Of a DNA stretch of 64,000 nucleotides, positions 33,080-45,877 are shown in pieces (the first letter of the stretch is position 1; each line of letters starts with the position of its first letter). The stretch covers positions 992,001 through 1,056,000 of the forward strand of contig NC_049909.1 of the NCBI RefSeq assembly GCF_001411555.2. The letters run 5' to 3'. Both the position numbers and the translations under genes were made by a program. Below the pieces are notes generated by a model. That model ran no database searches. It saw only the letters and a program-made list of their open reading frames with translations, and was not told the DNA's origin. Source of the stretch: Juglans regia (Eukaryota > Streptophyta > Magnoliopsida > Fagales > Juglandaceae).

Positions 33080-33235
33080 TACTCCACAGTTGTTGTGGCC
33101 CCACGTATTCTACGTGTCACAATTGCTGTGTCTCACGTAGTGTATGCTCCACAGTTGTTGTGGCCCCATACTTCATGCTCCACAGTTGTTGTGGCCCCAT
33201 GACTTATCTGCTTGTGCCACACTTGCTGTGGACAC
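33080..33235. repeat. CCACAGTTGTTGTGGCCCC tandem repeats in the LTR
   Basis: Units of about 24-30 bp centred on CCACAGTTGTTGTGGCCCC or the variant CCACACTTGCTGTGGACAC recur about five times. Each unit is itself a small palindrome (CCACAxxxxxTGTGG). The copy in the other LTR is at about 42260-42415. Confidence 0.8.
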
Positions 33236-36200
33236 ACATAACATAATATGTGGCACCATCGGCGTTAGTGCCTAGCGCGCTCCAGTGACCAGCTAATTAG
33301 GCCCCATTCGCAACCTGTTGACTGTACTTCGTCAACCCAGGGAATTTCACACCTATTTAGACACTCCAGCGTGAACAAAGGAGTTCCACTAGGATATTAC
33401 CCCATCCTAGTGCTTAGGGTCGTGATTGACATGAATGACTTAACTGGCAGACATGACATTTCGTAACATGACGTAACATGAACGTGACATAAAAGACAGA
33501 AATCTTGACGTAACATAACGTGACATGAACGTAGGACGACAGACATGACATACTTCGAGACATAAATGTAACAGAGAACATTTCATAACATGTTATACAT
33601 GTAACATGCAACATTTCGTAACATGGCATACCATATAACATACAACATTTCTTAACGTGGCGTAACACGCGACAATGAATATTACATGACAAGAAATACA
33701 TGTAACAGATGGCATACTTAACTTAACATGACATACTTGCAATGTATAGCATGTATAGCAATACGTGACAGAATATCTTGTGTAACAGATGAATAATTCA
33801 TGACATAATAAATTCTGTGTAACAGATAAATATGTAATGACTTGGCATGGCACATATGATAACATGCATACATACAATTTAGTTCCCTTACTTATCACAC
33901 ATACACATTAAATTGATAGTAAGTTAAAAGCTAACTTACCTCGATTTTCGCGCTTCGAGACAAAACTCAAGTGCGATAACGGGAAACTGAAAGTAGTGAT
34001 TTCTAAAAATTAGAACTTAATCACTAACAATTAGGAATATGGAAAAATATCAACTTAGAGTAAAATTACCATTTTACCCTCTACATGTGGGAAAATGACT
34101 ATTTTACCCCTAACTTAAGGATTTGCATCATAACTTCAAAAATCACCAAAATTTACATACCTTATGTAAATTTTGTCCTAAACTCAAATATCAATTCATA
34201 AAAATTTAAAACCAAACACAACCATCAAAACTCTATATGGCCGAAACTTACAAAGGCTATTTCCTTTGCTTTTTGTTGTAATTCTTTCAAATCTCAAAAC
34301 TCATGATTAAATCAAAATTTTTCTTCTACTACACTCATAACATATTCTTAAGAATAATCATGTTTTGAATCATGAAAAAAAGTCATCAAAATCACTAAAA
34401 CCATACTTGAACTTTTTGGTTTCTCTTCAAAGTTCAAAACAGAATTTTGTTTCTAACTTGTTTTGATCAACCTCTTGATCCATGACTTATAAAGAAGTGA
34501 TCTTCAAACCAAAACATCACATGGTTCAAAAAGGTGTCCTAAAACAGATCCAAGCTTCAAACTCAAGATCACATGGGTAAACATCAACAAAAACATAAAT
34601 TTAGCCAAGAACATCATCACTTTGGCCTAACCGAATATCTCCTTCCATAAAATTTCATATGTTCGAAACTAACATCAAATATCTTCAAAATAACATTCTA
34701 ACAAGTATATAAGATGCTTAGGATCTTCCAATAAAAATATCAAAGCCATTGGAATAAGATTAAACCATAAAAGATTTAAACTTTCTCAAAACAGAAACTG
34801 TTTTTCCTCTTCCAGTTTCTAAGTTTCTAGACCTAAGAAAATATTTCACCAAAACTTTTAATCATGCAACAAATCCTCAACCAATAATCATATACACATG
34901 TTAACAGTACTCCATAAAAATTTCGGACCAAGATCTATTCATTAGCTTGGTCAAAAACTACAAAATATAACACACTCTCCAGTTTATCGCCCAGAATGAC
35001 CTTTCTGGGGTCTAAACAACTTTTTACCAATCAAATGATCTCCAAATGGAACAAATAAGATATCCACGTAAACTATACTCCAAAATAAACAACTTGTATG
35101 AAGGAAACGTTGCGAGGAAACACTTACAAAAGCTTCGAAACAGGCATTCAAAAGAGGTACAAAAAACTGTCCGAGAGTGTCTTTCGTGTTCTATAAAGGA
35201 AAAGTGTAAAGGAGAGTTGCTTTTTCGTGGGAAGTGGACTGAAGAGCTTCTTACACAAGCTATGTAAAGTGATAGGACTGAAGGAATGGTTGAGTGTTGG
35301 CCTTTTCTTCTCATAAAAATCAGACCAAGATCTTTTCTTAAGGTGGAGTGTAAGAGGGAATGAGTGAGGTGGCCCTTTAGCTATGTCTTTCAAGAACCTT
35401 CTAGGCTCTTCTTGTACAGATCTGGCCAGCCAAGTGGGGGTACAAAACTTAGCCATGAAGCAATCCTATGGTGAGCAAATTCGTGGGCCTTAATGGGCCT
35501 AAACCGAATGGGCCTAAAATTTGGGGTTTAAAGAGGGTTTGGGTTGCTATCAAGCCCAAATCCAATATCACTTGGCCCAATCAATTTTTTCAAGGTTAAC
35601 AAGGTTGGATAATGATGTTCTAACACAAATTTGAAGGATTAATAGCATGTGGAAGTGATTTAATCAAGTGATTAAACACAATGCTAGAAAACGGATTAGA
35701 AAATGTTTAGAGGCCAACTTTAGGGTTTTGGGGAAACCGTTTAGGGTTTCGATTTCAACCATGCTTTTGGGCTTTCGATTGGATGCCCACCATTTAGAAT
35801 TTCACTAGGATTGAAAACCTCTTTGATCTGGCACAATTTGGTTGAGCAGATGAAACAAAGTTTTGCTTAAGCGACATGATCTCACACCTTGATTTCTTCA
35901 AATCCAACAAACGTTCCTTATGGTGCCAAGTGTCTAAAATTATTCACTAAGTGTGGCTAAGATCTTGCCAAGTGTCCAAATAAAACTTCTCTAATCCAAT
36001 TTGGACATTCCACACTGTGATTTCGAAACACTGTAATTGGTGCGCTTATCGAGGTTACTATTCACTTCGAAAAAGTGAATCATAAACTTAGTACTAAAAA
36101 TTCCTAAATATTCATATTAACCTTTAGTGAAAATCTTTTACCGAAATTTAACCTCGAAGTGCCCCTAAAAATAATTTCACAATTTCCAACAGACGTTTCG

Positions 36201-36467
36201 TCCGGAATTATGAAAATAGGATATTGTGCCATAAAATCATAAATAATCCACTGAGTGTAATGACGTAGACCATAATGCATTCTGACACTTCTAACCACCT
36301 CAAATAAATAAAACTCATATTTCTAGCAGCATAGTGAGTGATAACACTGACTATGTTGACAGACTAAAACCTATGCAATAGGTCGATTCGTAAAAACTTA
36401 TGAGATTTTCACGAGATTCCTAAAGTCAATAGAAATTCCGCCAATGAATTTCTAGCGGGCTGTTACA

Positions 36468-36479
36468 TCCTCCCCTCCT
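36468..36479 (-). other. Polypurine tract, copy left of the gap
   Basis: AGGAGGGGAGGA on the minus strand directly precedes the LTR start TGTAACAG. The same site lies at 38774-38785. Confidence 0.85.
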
Positions 36480-37738
36480 AAAAAAAAAATTTCGTCCTCG
36501 AAATCGACGTAAGTACAAACATAAAATACGCTCAAAAGAAAAAGTTGCTTACCAACTTATTGCCCATCACTGGATGCCTCTTCACGCCCAAGGGGCAGGT
36601 CTCGTTCTTCTTGAAATAACGCCTCCTTCTCGTAGTCAACACTATTCTTATCTATAACCATCACATGGTTATACAAAAAGACTATCACTATAACATTAAG
36701 GCATAACAATCCCAAAGATTACTGACTAAACTTAATGACTTCTAGACTTTTTAGGTTACTGACTCCTTGCTTAAAAGAAATCACTATTCTCTTCACTATT
36801 CAATGAATTATCCACAACGTGTATATATATCTACCATTCTTAACTCTTTCTCTCTCAAATCATATCAATTTGTACTGGAGTCCTTCCACAAGGTAGGTCA
36901 AATCGTACCAGCATACTCTCTAAATCTAAAACTTCAAGTATTCATGCAGTTCAATTTGGAAGAATTTAATCCATACACAACTGAATTCCCATTCTCTATT
37001 TCCTCAAGGAATTATATCTGCCTAGGACTAGCTTACTCCTTCATAATCACCACGAATCGTTCCTCCTCCTAGGTGGTACCTTGATAAACGATCAGCTATT
37101 AACCTCAACTCAAGAGTTTCTCTCTTATGATTAACATAGCTCTTCTGTCCATCATGAGTTACCTTTTATTCTGACTCTAATCCAAAGAATTTGTTCTTAC
37201 TGCTCACGTAAATCCTTAAGACAAGCTTTTACTCCCCATATAAAAGTCTCCAATATAAGGGCAATCTAGGTTTCCACAAACACGGTGCTTCGCCAGAAAC
37301 CATTTATTCGCGATTGGTTAAAACTATTATCATAAGTGAATCCTACTAAGGCCAAAGCTTCTCCCACACACTGTACTCTTCCGAACACAAATTTCATTGT
37401 AACATTCGAATCAAAACAAACTCCAAATACTTGGGATACTAATTCATCAACCTTGAATATCCTTCCTCGTACTACTAAAAGATATTCCATATCTACACTG
37501 GTATGAATAGAAATACTCTTAATGAAAAATGTTACTCTTACCACCTGGTAACAATTCAGAGTACGAACTAAACGTACAATACCACAATCACTAAAAATAG
37601 GGCCTCGCTTAAATCAAACTGCGTACAAGTTATAAACCTCAATGATTTAACTTACCTAAAGTATCAATAATGCACTAGTACCATCAATTGTAATCTAATC
37701 AACCTTAGATAAGCTTAACAATATAGAGGTCTTAGAAA

Positions 37739-38274
37739 AAATACCAGTGACGGTGCCAACTCCTTTAGTTCCTGGGGCGTCAGCATCTGCGTCTCTAGAA
37801 GTACTTGCATACACTTAAGCTAGTACTGGAGGTCGTGGCTTTGGTTTGGAATCTCGAATGGGAATAGTTCCATTTCTCCGGCCTCTTTTGGGACAATTTG
37901 ATCAAATGGTCAGGTTGGCCACATCTGAAATAGAGTCCTAAGGTAAGTTTGCAATTGCCTCCATGGTTCTTTCCTGACATCCCACATATTGGGTATGTGG
38001 TTAGTATTGTGCTTCCAGTCTCGATGCCTTTTCCCTTATCTGGTCCAGTAGATATCTTCTTCATTTCTAGATTTTCTTCAGTAGCAGACAATGAAGTTCT
38101 CTTTCATTCGGTATTGATCTGGATCGCTAGACCTCTCTGCTCAGCCTCTACTATCGCGGCCACGTTTACTAACTCTTGGTAATTCTTTATTCTTAGGCAA
38201 GCTACTTGGCTATGGATCCATGGCTAAAGTCCAGCTTGAAACTTTCGTGCCTGCATCCTTTGAGTAGAAATCAA
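37739..38274 (-). pseudogene. gag zinc-knuckle region, copy left of the gap
   Basis: The frame 37795-38091 matches that at 40101-40397 (CGMSGKNHGGNCK and a second knuckle with C...C...H). It is the same gag remnant, duplicated, and is cut off by the gap. Confidence 0.8.
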
Positions 38275-38374
38275 NNNNNNNNNNNNNNNNNNNNNNNNNN
38301 NNNNNNNNNNNNNNNNNNNNNNNNNNNNNNNNNNNNNNNNNNNNNNNNNNNNNNNNNNNNNNNNNNNNNNNNNN
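38275..38374. other. Assembly gap of exactly 100 N
   Basis: A run of 100 N, the conventional size for a gap of unknown length. The flanks are the two copies of a 2206-bp duplication. Confidence 0.99.
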
Positions 38375-38773
38375 GAAAAAGTGAATCATAAACTTAGTAC
38401 TAAAAATTCTCAAATATTCATATTAACTTATAGTGAAAATATTTTACCGAAATTTAACCTCGAAGTGCCCCTAAAAATAATTTCACAATTTCCAACAGAC
38501 GTTTCGTCCGGAATTATGAAAATAGGATATTGTGCCATAAAATCCTAAATAATCCACTGAGTGTAATGGCGTAGACCATAATGCATTCTGACACTTCTAA
38601 CCACCACAAATAAATAAAACTCATATTTCTAGCAGCATAGTGAGTGATAACACTGACTATGTTGACAGACTAAAACCTATGCAATAGGTCGATTCGTAAA
38701 AACTTATGGGATTTTCACGAGATTCCTAAAGTCAATAGAAATTCCGCCAATGAATTTCTAGCGGGCTGTTACA

Positions 38774-38785
38774 TCCTCCCCTCCT
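38774..38785 (-). other. Polypurine tract of the LARD-like element
   Basis: AGGAGGGGAGGA on the minus strand, adjoining the LTR end at 38773. It marks the 3' end of the interior, which is then only about 2.5 kb long (38774-41296). Confidence 0.88.
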
Positions 38786-40044
38786 AAAAAAAAGATTTCG
38801 TCCTCGAAATCGACGTAAGTACAAACATAAAATACGCTCAAAAGAAAAAGTTGCTTACCAACTTATTGCCCATCACTGGATGCCTCATCACGCCCAAGGG
38901 GCAGGTCTCGTTCTTCTTGAAATAACGCCTCCTTCTCGTAGTCAACACTATTCTTATCTATAACCATCACATGGTTATACAAAAAGACTATCACTATAAC
39001 ATTAAGGCATAACAATCCCAAAGATTACTGCCTAAACTTAATGACTTCTAGACTTTTTAGGTTACTGACTCCTTGCTTAAAAGAAATCACTATTCTCTTC
39101 ACTATTCAATGAATTATCCACAACGTGTATATATATCTACCATTCTTAACTCTTTCTCTCTCAAATCATATCAATTTGTACTGGAGTCCTTCCACAAGGT
39201 AGGTCAAATCGTACCAGCATACTCTCTAAATCTAAAACTTCAAGTATTCATGCAGTTCAATTTGGAAGAATTTAATCCATACACAACTGAATTCACATTC
39301 TCTATTTCCTCAAGGAATTATATCTGCCTAGGACTAGCTTACTCCTTCATAATCACCACGAATCGTTCCTCCTCCTAGGTGGTACCTTGATAAACGATCA
39401 GCTATTAACCTCAACTCAAGAGTTTCTCTCTTATGATTAACATAGCTCTTCTATCCATCATGAGTTGCCTCTTATTCTGACTCAAATCCAAAGAATTTGT
39501 TCTTACTGCTCACGTAAATCCTTAAGACAAGCTTTTACTCCCCATATAAAAGTCTCCAATATAAGGGCAATCTAGGTTTCCACAAACACGGTGCTTCGCC
39601 AGAAACCATTTATTCGCGATTGGATAAAACTATTATCATAAGTGAATCCTACTAAGGCCAAAGCTTCTCCCACACACTGTACTCTTCCGAACACAAATTT
39701 CATTGTAACCTTCGAATCAAAACAAACTCCAAATACTTGGGATACTAATTCATCAACCTTGAATATCCTTCCTCGTACTACTAAAAGGTATTCCATATCT
39801 ACACTGGTATGAATAGAAATACTCTTAATGAAAAATGTTACTCTTACCACCTGGTAACAATTCAGAGTACGAACTAAACGTACAATACCACAATCACTAA
39901 AAATAGGGCCTCGCTTGAATCAAACTGCGTACAAGTTATAAACCTCAATGATTTAACTTACCCAAAGTATCAATAATGCACTAGTACCATCAATTGTAAT
40001 CTAATCAACCTTAGATAAGCTTAACAATATAGAGGTCTTAGAAA
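38786..40044 (-). other. LARD interior without recognised coding
   Basis: About 1.26 kb where pol would be expected. The longest frame (39572-39850, minus) is kept in both copies but shows no protease, RT, RNase H or integrase motif. A short stretch near 40045-40100 resembles the Ala/Asp-rich linker that precedes the protease in gypsy polyproteins, after which similarity stops. Confidence 0.7.
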
Positions 40045-41065
40045 AAATACCAGTGACGGCGCCAACTCCTTTAGTTCCTGGGGCGTCAGCATCTGCGTCT
40101 CTAGAAGTACCTGCATACACTTAAGCTAGTACTGGAGGTCGTGGCTTTGGTTTGGAATCTCCAATGGGAATAGTTCCATTTCTCCGGCCTCTTTTGGGAC
40201 AATTTGATCAAATGGTCAGGTTGGCCACATCTGAAATAGAGTCCTAAGGTAAGTTTGCAATTGCCTCCATGGTTCTTTCCTGACATCCCACATATTGGGT
40301 ACGTGGTTAGTATTGAGCTTCCAGTCTCGATGCCTTTTCCCTTATCTGGTCCAGTAGATATCTTCTTCATTTCTAGATTTTCTTCAGTAGCAGACAATGA
40401 AGTTCTCTTTCATTCGGTATTGATCTGGATCGCTAGACCTCTCTGCTCAGCCTCTACTATCGCGGCCACGTTTACTAACTCTTGGTAATTCTTTATTCTT
40501 AGGCAAGCTACTTGGCTATGGATCCATGGCTGAAGTCCAGCTTGAAACTTTCGTGCCTGCATCCTTTGAGTAGAAATCAAGTGTGGTGCAAACCTTCCTA
40601 ACACCATAAACTTAGCAGCGTACTGCTCTACGGTCAAACTACCTTGAGTTAAAGTCACGAACTCCTGCGCCTTTAGCTGTTTGATAGAATCTGGGAAGAA
40701 TCCGTTGTCAACTCTTCCTTAAATCTCTCCCAAGACAATGCATCCAAACTTCCTAGTTCCCTAACTAGAAGTTGCCTTTGTGTATCCCACCATATTCCAG
40801 CTTCTCCTTACAATAGGTATACAACATATAGAACCTTCTGGTCCTCAGTACATCCACAGATCTCGTCTGTCCTTTTGAGATCTATAATCCATTTCTCGGC
40901 TTTTAGTGGCTCTTCATCACCAGAAAAGTTTGGATAACGATGGATCAAGAACTTCTCACACAGACAATCCCTGACTTCGAGTCTGGGTACATGTGCTTGC
41001 TGATGTTGCTGTTGTCTAAGCATGTCAGTCAGCAAACGTACGGCTTCAGCTAATCCTCCATCCAT
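40045..41065 (-). pseudogene. gag remnant of the LARD-like element
   Basis: It starts at ATG 41065 (MDGGLAEAVRLLTDMLRQQQ), then RYPNFSGDEEPLKAEKWIIDL, the gypsy gag core. After a TAA and a frame change it continues WWDTQRQ and, in 40410-40658, LTQGSLTVEQYAAKFMVLGRF with MQARKFQAGLQPWIHSQV. The knuckle region (40101-40397) has CGMSGKNHGGNCK and FRCGQPDHLIKLS, with the last Cys of the second knuckle replaced. Several frame breaks make it inactive. It would be the particle capsid in an intact relative. Confidence 0.88.
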
Positions 41066-41281
41066 CGGGGAATTCTGATTATCCTAATTTGTAACTCCCT
41101 CAGGGTTTTGAGGTATCCTACCTCGAGTCATGTCACTTCCTAAATCACACGAGTACACGTGTTACAGCCACATACTATCTCTTATACTTCAAGAAATTCA
41201 AGCCTAGTAAAGACTAAAATTTCAAGCCTAATATTTGGTGCATTTCCTAAGGACATGTGGATTTAAACCCAGAGACGTATT

Positions 41282-41293
41282 GCTCTGATACCA
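41282..41293 (-). other. Primer-binding site of the LARD-like element (initiator Met tRNA)
   Basis: TGGTATCAGAGC on the minus strand, 3 bp inside the 5' LTR end. This fixes the element's orientation as minus strand. Confidence 0.95.
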
Positions 41294-41296
41294 CCC

Positions 41297-44200
41297 TGTG
41301 ACGCCCGCAAATTCCGCTTGGGATCGGACGGACATTTGAAGCGTCGAGACATGCAACACAAGGTTACCTGCCCCCGTTCATGACATATAAGATGCAATAT
41401 TCCTAACATGCATCTAGCATTATGCAATATTCGCAGCGGATAATTTTTCTTTTTAGCAATACTATGCACCAAACCGAAATATCCCAAATACTTAAAACAT
41501 ACTTCATACATAATGACATACTAAACAACTGAGATCACAATATTAATCCATATGGTTGTGATCAAAAGAGTGATGGAGATTGAACTCTACAAATACAAGT
41601 AGTAATCTGAGGTAACTACTGTATTAACACCTACATCGCATCGTCGCTTAGTCGACCATTTCCAGTTGGTCGATTCCCGATTCTCCTTCAGATCCTGTAA
41701 CAAAATCTACCATTCGGGGGGAATGGTAGTTGGGACTACCACAGTGAGATTTGATTACAAATCTCAGCAAGTTAACAGGAAACTTCCACACAGGTTAATG
41801 ATGCATGCATGGCAGTAAAAGCATGAATGCATAATCAAATCATAAGTAATCATAGCATAACTTGACATACAACATAACATAACTGGCATAACTTAAACTG
41901 AAACTGAAACTTAGCATGAACGTGACTTGAAACATAACATGGACTTGAAACATAACATGAACATGAACATGCATAATTTGAACATGAACTTGAGCATGAC
42001 ATAACATAAATGTGAACTTGGAACATAACGTAACATGAACTTGGAACATATTCTTGTCTCATGGGATTACCATGATTGCATGAACGTAAACTTGAACATA
42101 ACATAACGTGAAACATGACTTGAACTTGGAATCTTATTCAATAGTCTTAATCATTAACATGACCATATGGGTGCTACACAGGTCCCCTTGAGCCGTGTGT
42201 CCCTGCCGATTACCGCATCACATCACAGGTTTCTATACCAGCTGTGAGTGCGTTAATACGTACTCCACAGTTGTTGTGGCCCCACGTATTCTACGTGTCA
42301 CAATTGCTGTGTCTCACGTAGTGTATGCTCCACAGTTGGTGGCCCCATACTTCATGCTCCACAGTTGTTGTGGCCCCATGACTTATTTCTGTTTGTGCCA
42401 CACTTGCTGTGGACACACGTAACATAATGTGTGGCACCATCGGCGTTAGTGCCTGGCGCGCTCCGGTGACCAGCTAATTAGGCCCCATTCGCAACCTGTT
42501 GACTGTACTTCGTCAACCCAGGGAATTTCACACCTATTTAGACACTCCAGCGTGAACAAAGGAGTTCCACTAGGATATTACCCCATCCTAGCGCTTAGGG
42601 TCGTGATTGACATGAATGACTTAACTGGCAGACATGACATTTCGTAACGTGACGTAACATGAACGTGACATAAAAGATAGAAATCTTGACGTAACATAAC
42701 GTGACATGAACGTAGGACAATAGACATGATATACTTCGAGACATAAATGTAACAGAGAACATTTCATAACATGTCATACATGTAACATGCAACATTTCGT
42801 AACATGGCATATCATATAACTGACAACATTTCTTAACATGGCGTAACATGTGACAATGAATATTACAAGACAAGAGATACATGTAACAGATGGCATACTT
42901 AACTTAACATTACATAATTGCAACGTATAGCATGTATAGCAATACGTGACAGAATATCTTGTGTAACAGATGAATAATTCATGACAGAATAAATTCTGTG
43001 TAACAGATAAATATGTAATGACTTGGCATGGCACATATGATAACATGCATACATACAATTTAGTTCCCTTACTTATCACACATACACATTAAATTGATAG
43101 TAAGTTAAAAGCTAACTTACCTCGATCTTCGCGCTTCGAGACAAAACTCAAGTGCGATCACGGGAAACTGAAAGTAGTGATTTCTAAAAATTAGAACTTA
43201 ATCACTAACAATTAGGAATATGGAAAAATATCAACTTAGAGTAAAATTACCATTTTACCCTCTACATGTGGGAAAATGACCATTTTACCCCTAACTTAAG
43301 GATTTTGCATCCTAACTCCAAAAATCACCAAAATTTACATACCTTATGTAAATTTTGTCCTAAGCTCAAATATCAATTCAGAAAAATTTAAAACTAAACA
43401 CAACCATCAAAACTCTATATGGCCGAAACTTACAAGGCTATTTCCTTTGCTTTTTGTTGTAATTCTTTCAAATCTCAAAACTCATGATTAAACCAAAATT
43501 TTTCTTCTACTACACTCATAACATATTCTTAAGAATAATCATGTTTTGAATCATGAACAAAAGTCATCAAAATCACTAAAACCATACTTGAACTTTTTGG
43601 TTTCTCTTCTAAGTTCAAAACAGAATTTTGTTTCTAACTTGTTTTGATCAACCTCTTGATCCATGACTTATAAAGAAGTGATCTTCAAACCAAAACATCA
43701 CATGGTTCAAAAAGGTGTCCTAAAACAGATCCAAGCTTCAAACTCAAGATCACATGGGTAAACATCAACCAAAACATAAATTTAGCCAAGAACATCATCA
43801 CTTTGGCCTAACCGAATATCTCCTTCCATAAAATTTCATATGTTCGAAACTAACATCAAATATCTTCAAAATAACATTCTAACATGTATATAAGATGCTT
43901 AGGATCTTCCAATAAAAATATCAAAGCCATTGGAATAAGATTAAACCATAAAAGATTTAAACTTTCTCAAAACAGAAACTGTTTTTCCTCTTCCAGTTTC
44001 TAAGTTTCTAGACCTAAGAAAATATTTCACCAAAACTTTTAATCATGCAACAAATCCTCAACCAATAATCATATACACATGTTAACAGTACTCCATAAAA
44101 ATTTCGGACCAAGATCTATTCATTAGCTTGGTCAAAAACTCCAAAATATAACACACTCTCCAGTTTATCGCCCAGAATAACCTTTCTGGGGTCTAAACAA

Positions 44201-45646
44201 CTTTTTACCAATCAAATGATCTCCAAATGGAACAAATAAGATATCCACGTAAACTAGACTCCAAAAGAAACAACTTTCATGAAGGAAACATTGCGAGGAA
44301 ACACTTACAAAAGCTTCGAAACAGGCATTCAAAAGAGGTACGAAAAACTGTCCGAGAGTGTCTTTTGTGTTCTATGAAGGAAAAGTGTAAAGGAGAGCTG
44401 CTTTTCGTGGGAAGTGGACTGAAGAGCTTCTTACACAAGCTATGTAAAGTGATAGGACTGAATGAATGGTTGAGTGTTGGCCTTTTCTTCTCATAAAAAT
44501 CAGACCAAGATCTTTTCTCAAGGTGGAGTGTAAGAGTGAATGAGTGAGGTGGCCCTTTAGCTATGTCTTTCAAGAACCTTCTAGGCTCTTCTTGTACAGA
44601 TCTGGCCAGCCAAGTGGGGGTACAAAACTTAGCCATGAAGCAATCCTATGGTGACCAAATTCGTGGGCCTTAAAGGGCCTAAACCGAATGGGCCTAAAAT
44701 TTGGGGTTTAAAGAGGGTTTGGGTTGCTATCAAGCCCAAATCCAATATCACTTGGCCCAATCAATTTTTCAAGGTTAACAAGGTTGGATAATGATGTTCT
44801 AACACAAATTTGAAGGATTAATAGCATGTGGAAGTGATTTAATCAAGTGATTAAACACAATGCTAGAAATCGGATTAGAAAATGTTTAGAGGCCAACTTT
44901 AGGGTTTTGGGGAAACCGTTTAGGGTTTCGATTTCAACCATGCTTTTGGGCTTTCGATTGGATTCCCACCATTTAGAATTTCACTAGGATTGAAAACCTC
45001 TTTGATCTGGCACAATTTGGTTGAGCAGATGAAACAAAGTTTTGCTTAAGCGACATGATCTCACACCTTAATTCCTTCAAATCCAACAAACGTTCCTTAT
45101 GGTGCCAAGTGTCTAAAATTATTCACTAAGTGTGGCTAAGATCTTGCCAAGTGTCCAAATAAAACTTCTCTAATCCAATTTGGACATTCCACACTGTGAT
45201 TTCGAAACACTGCAATTGGTGCGCTTACCGAGGTTACTATTCACTTCGAAAAAGTGAATCATAAACTTAGTACTAAAAATTCCTAAATATTCATATTAAC
45301 TTATAGTGAAAATATTTTACCGAAATTTAACCTCGAAGTGCCCCTAAAAATAATTTCACAATTTCCAACAGACGTTTCGTCCGGAATTATGAAAATAGGA
45401 TATTGTGCCATAAAATCCTAAATAATCCACTGAGTGTAATGGCGTAGACCATAATGCATTCTGACACTTCTAACCACCTCAAATAAATAAAACTCATATT
45501 TCTAGCAGCATAGTGAGTGATAACACTGACTATGTTGACAGACTAAAACCTATGCAATAGGTCGATTCATAAAAACTTATGGGATTTTCACGAGATTCCT
45601 AAAGTCAATAGAAATTCCGCCAATGAATTTCTAGCGGGCTGTTACA
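41297..45646 (-). repeat. 5' LTR of the LARD-like element (4350 bp)
   Basis: On the minus strand it starts TGTAACAGCCCGC (45646) and ends GGGCGTCACA (41297). It carries the same tandem arrays as the other LTR with small copy-number changes (for example one shortened CCACAGTTG unit near 42335). Confidence 0.94.
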
Positions 45647-45809
45647 GTCGGAGTCGCCCCCTCCTTCCCCTCTTTACAAATCTCCACATCCTTGCCTTTG
45701 CTTGAATTCAATTGAAGAACGTTGTAACATGTAGCAAACAAACCACTAGTAAGCACTTATTATTAATATACTATCCAAAATGTACTAAACCCAGATAATA
45801 GATCATTGT

Positions 45810-45877
45810 GCCTCTATATATAGAGTAAATCATTATAAATAGACCACTAGAGAGCATGCCTTTATAGATGAACATAT
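45810..45877. repeat. 68-bp direct repeat, copy 1 (copy 2 at 46546-46613)
   Basis: The two blocks share ATAAATAGACCACTAGAGAG and the flanking bases with about four differences. Each is followed by a second shared motif (TTCACTGC...CACATATAT at about 45894 and 46629), so the duplicated unit is probably longer and decayed. Confidence 0.8.

Larger units (their letters stand above)
32134..36467 (-). repeat. 3' LTR of the LARD-like element (4334 bp)
   Basis: On the minus strand it starts TGTAACAGCCCGC (36467) and ends GGGCGTCACA (32134). It is nearly identical to 41297-45646, with scattered substitutions and small indels. Its minor frames on either strand are not conserved genes. Confidence 0.93.
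36069..38274. repeat. Direct duplication, copy 1 (LTR end plus interior), left of the gap
   Basis: This 2206-bp stretch is collinear, without net indel, with 38375-40580 on the other side of the N-gap, at roughly 98-99% identity by eye. It ends exactly at the gap edge. Confidence 0.93.
38375..40580. repeat. Direct duplication, copy 2, right of the gap
   Basis: It begins exactly at the gap edge with the last 399 bp of the LTR (38375-38773), followed by the polypurine tract and interior. In the LTR part it shares most variant bases with the LTR at 41297-45646 rather than with the LTR at 32134-36467. Confidence 0.93.
32134..45646 (-). mobile_element. LARD-like gypsy derivative(s): 4.3-kb LTRs, gag-only interior, assembly gap inside
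   Basis: On the minus strand a 5' LTR (45646-41297) is followed by a Met-tRNA primer site, gag remnants, about 1.3 kb without recognised coding, and a polypurine tract. The 3' LTR is 36467-32134. No RT, RNase H or integrase motif occurs anywhere in the interior. Very long LTRs with a short interior lacking pol fit the LARD class, mobilised in trans by an autonomous relative. The interior appears 1.7 times because of a duplication around a 100-N gap. The outer flanks (CAACG before 32134, GTCGG after 45646) do not match. Confidence 0.88.

Noticed and set aside
33080..33235. Regularly spaced palindromic repeats resembling a CRISPR array
   Set aside because: Units vary, spacers are very short and similar, and the array lies inside a plant LTR and is copied in the other LTR.
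35718..35750. Telomere-like TTTAGGG repeats
   Set aside because: Only two spaced copies within the LARD LTR (also at about 44900), so coincidental.
37795..38091. Second, independent gag gene
   Set aside because: It is the left copy of the duplication around the gap, not a separate element with its own primer site.
38206..38413. Frames across the N-gap
   Set aside because: They are created by translating unknown bases.
39572..39850. Conserved 92-codon frame in both LARD interior copies as a new gene
   Set aside because: The two copies are a recent duplication, so conservation says nothing about function; no motif was found.
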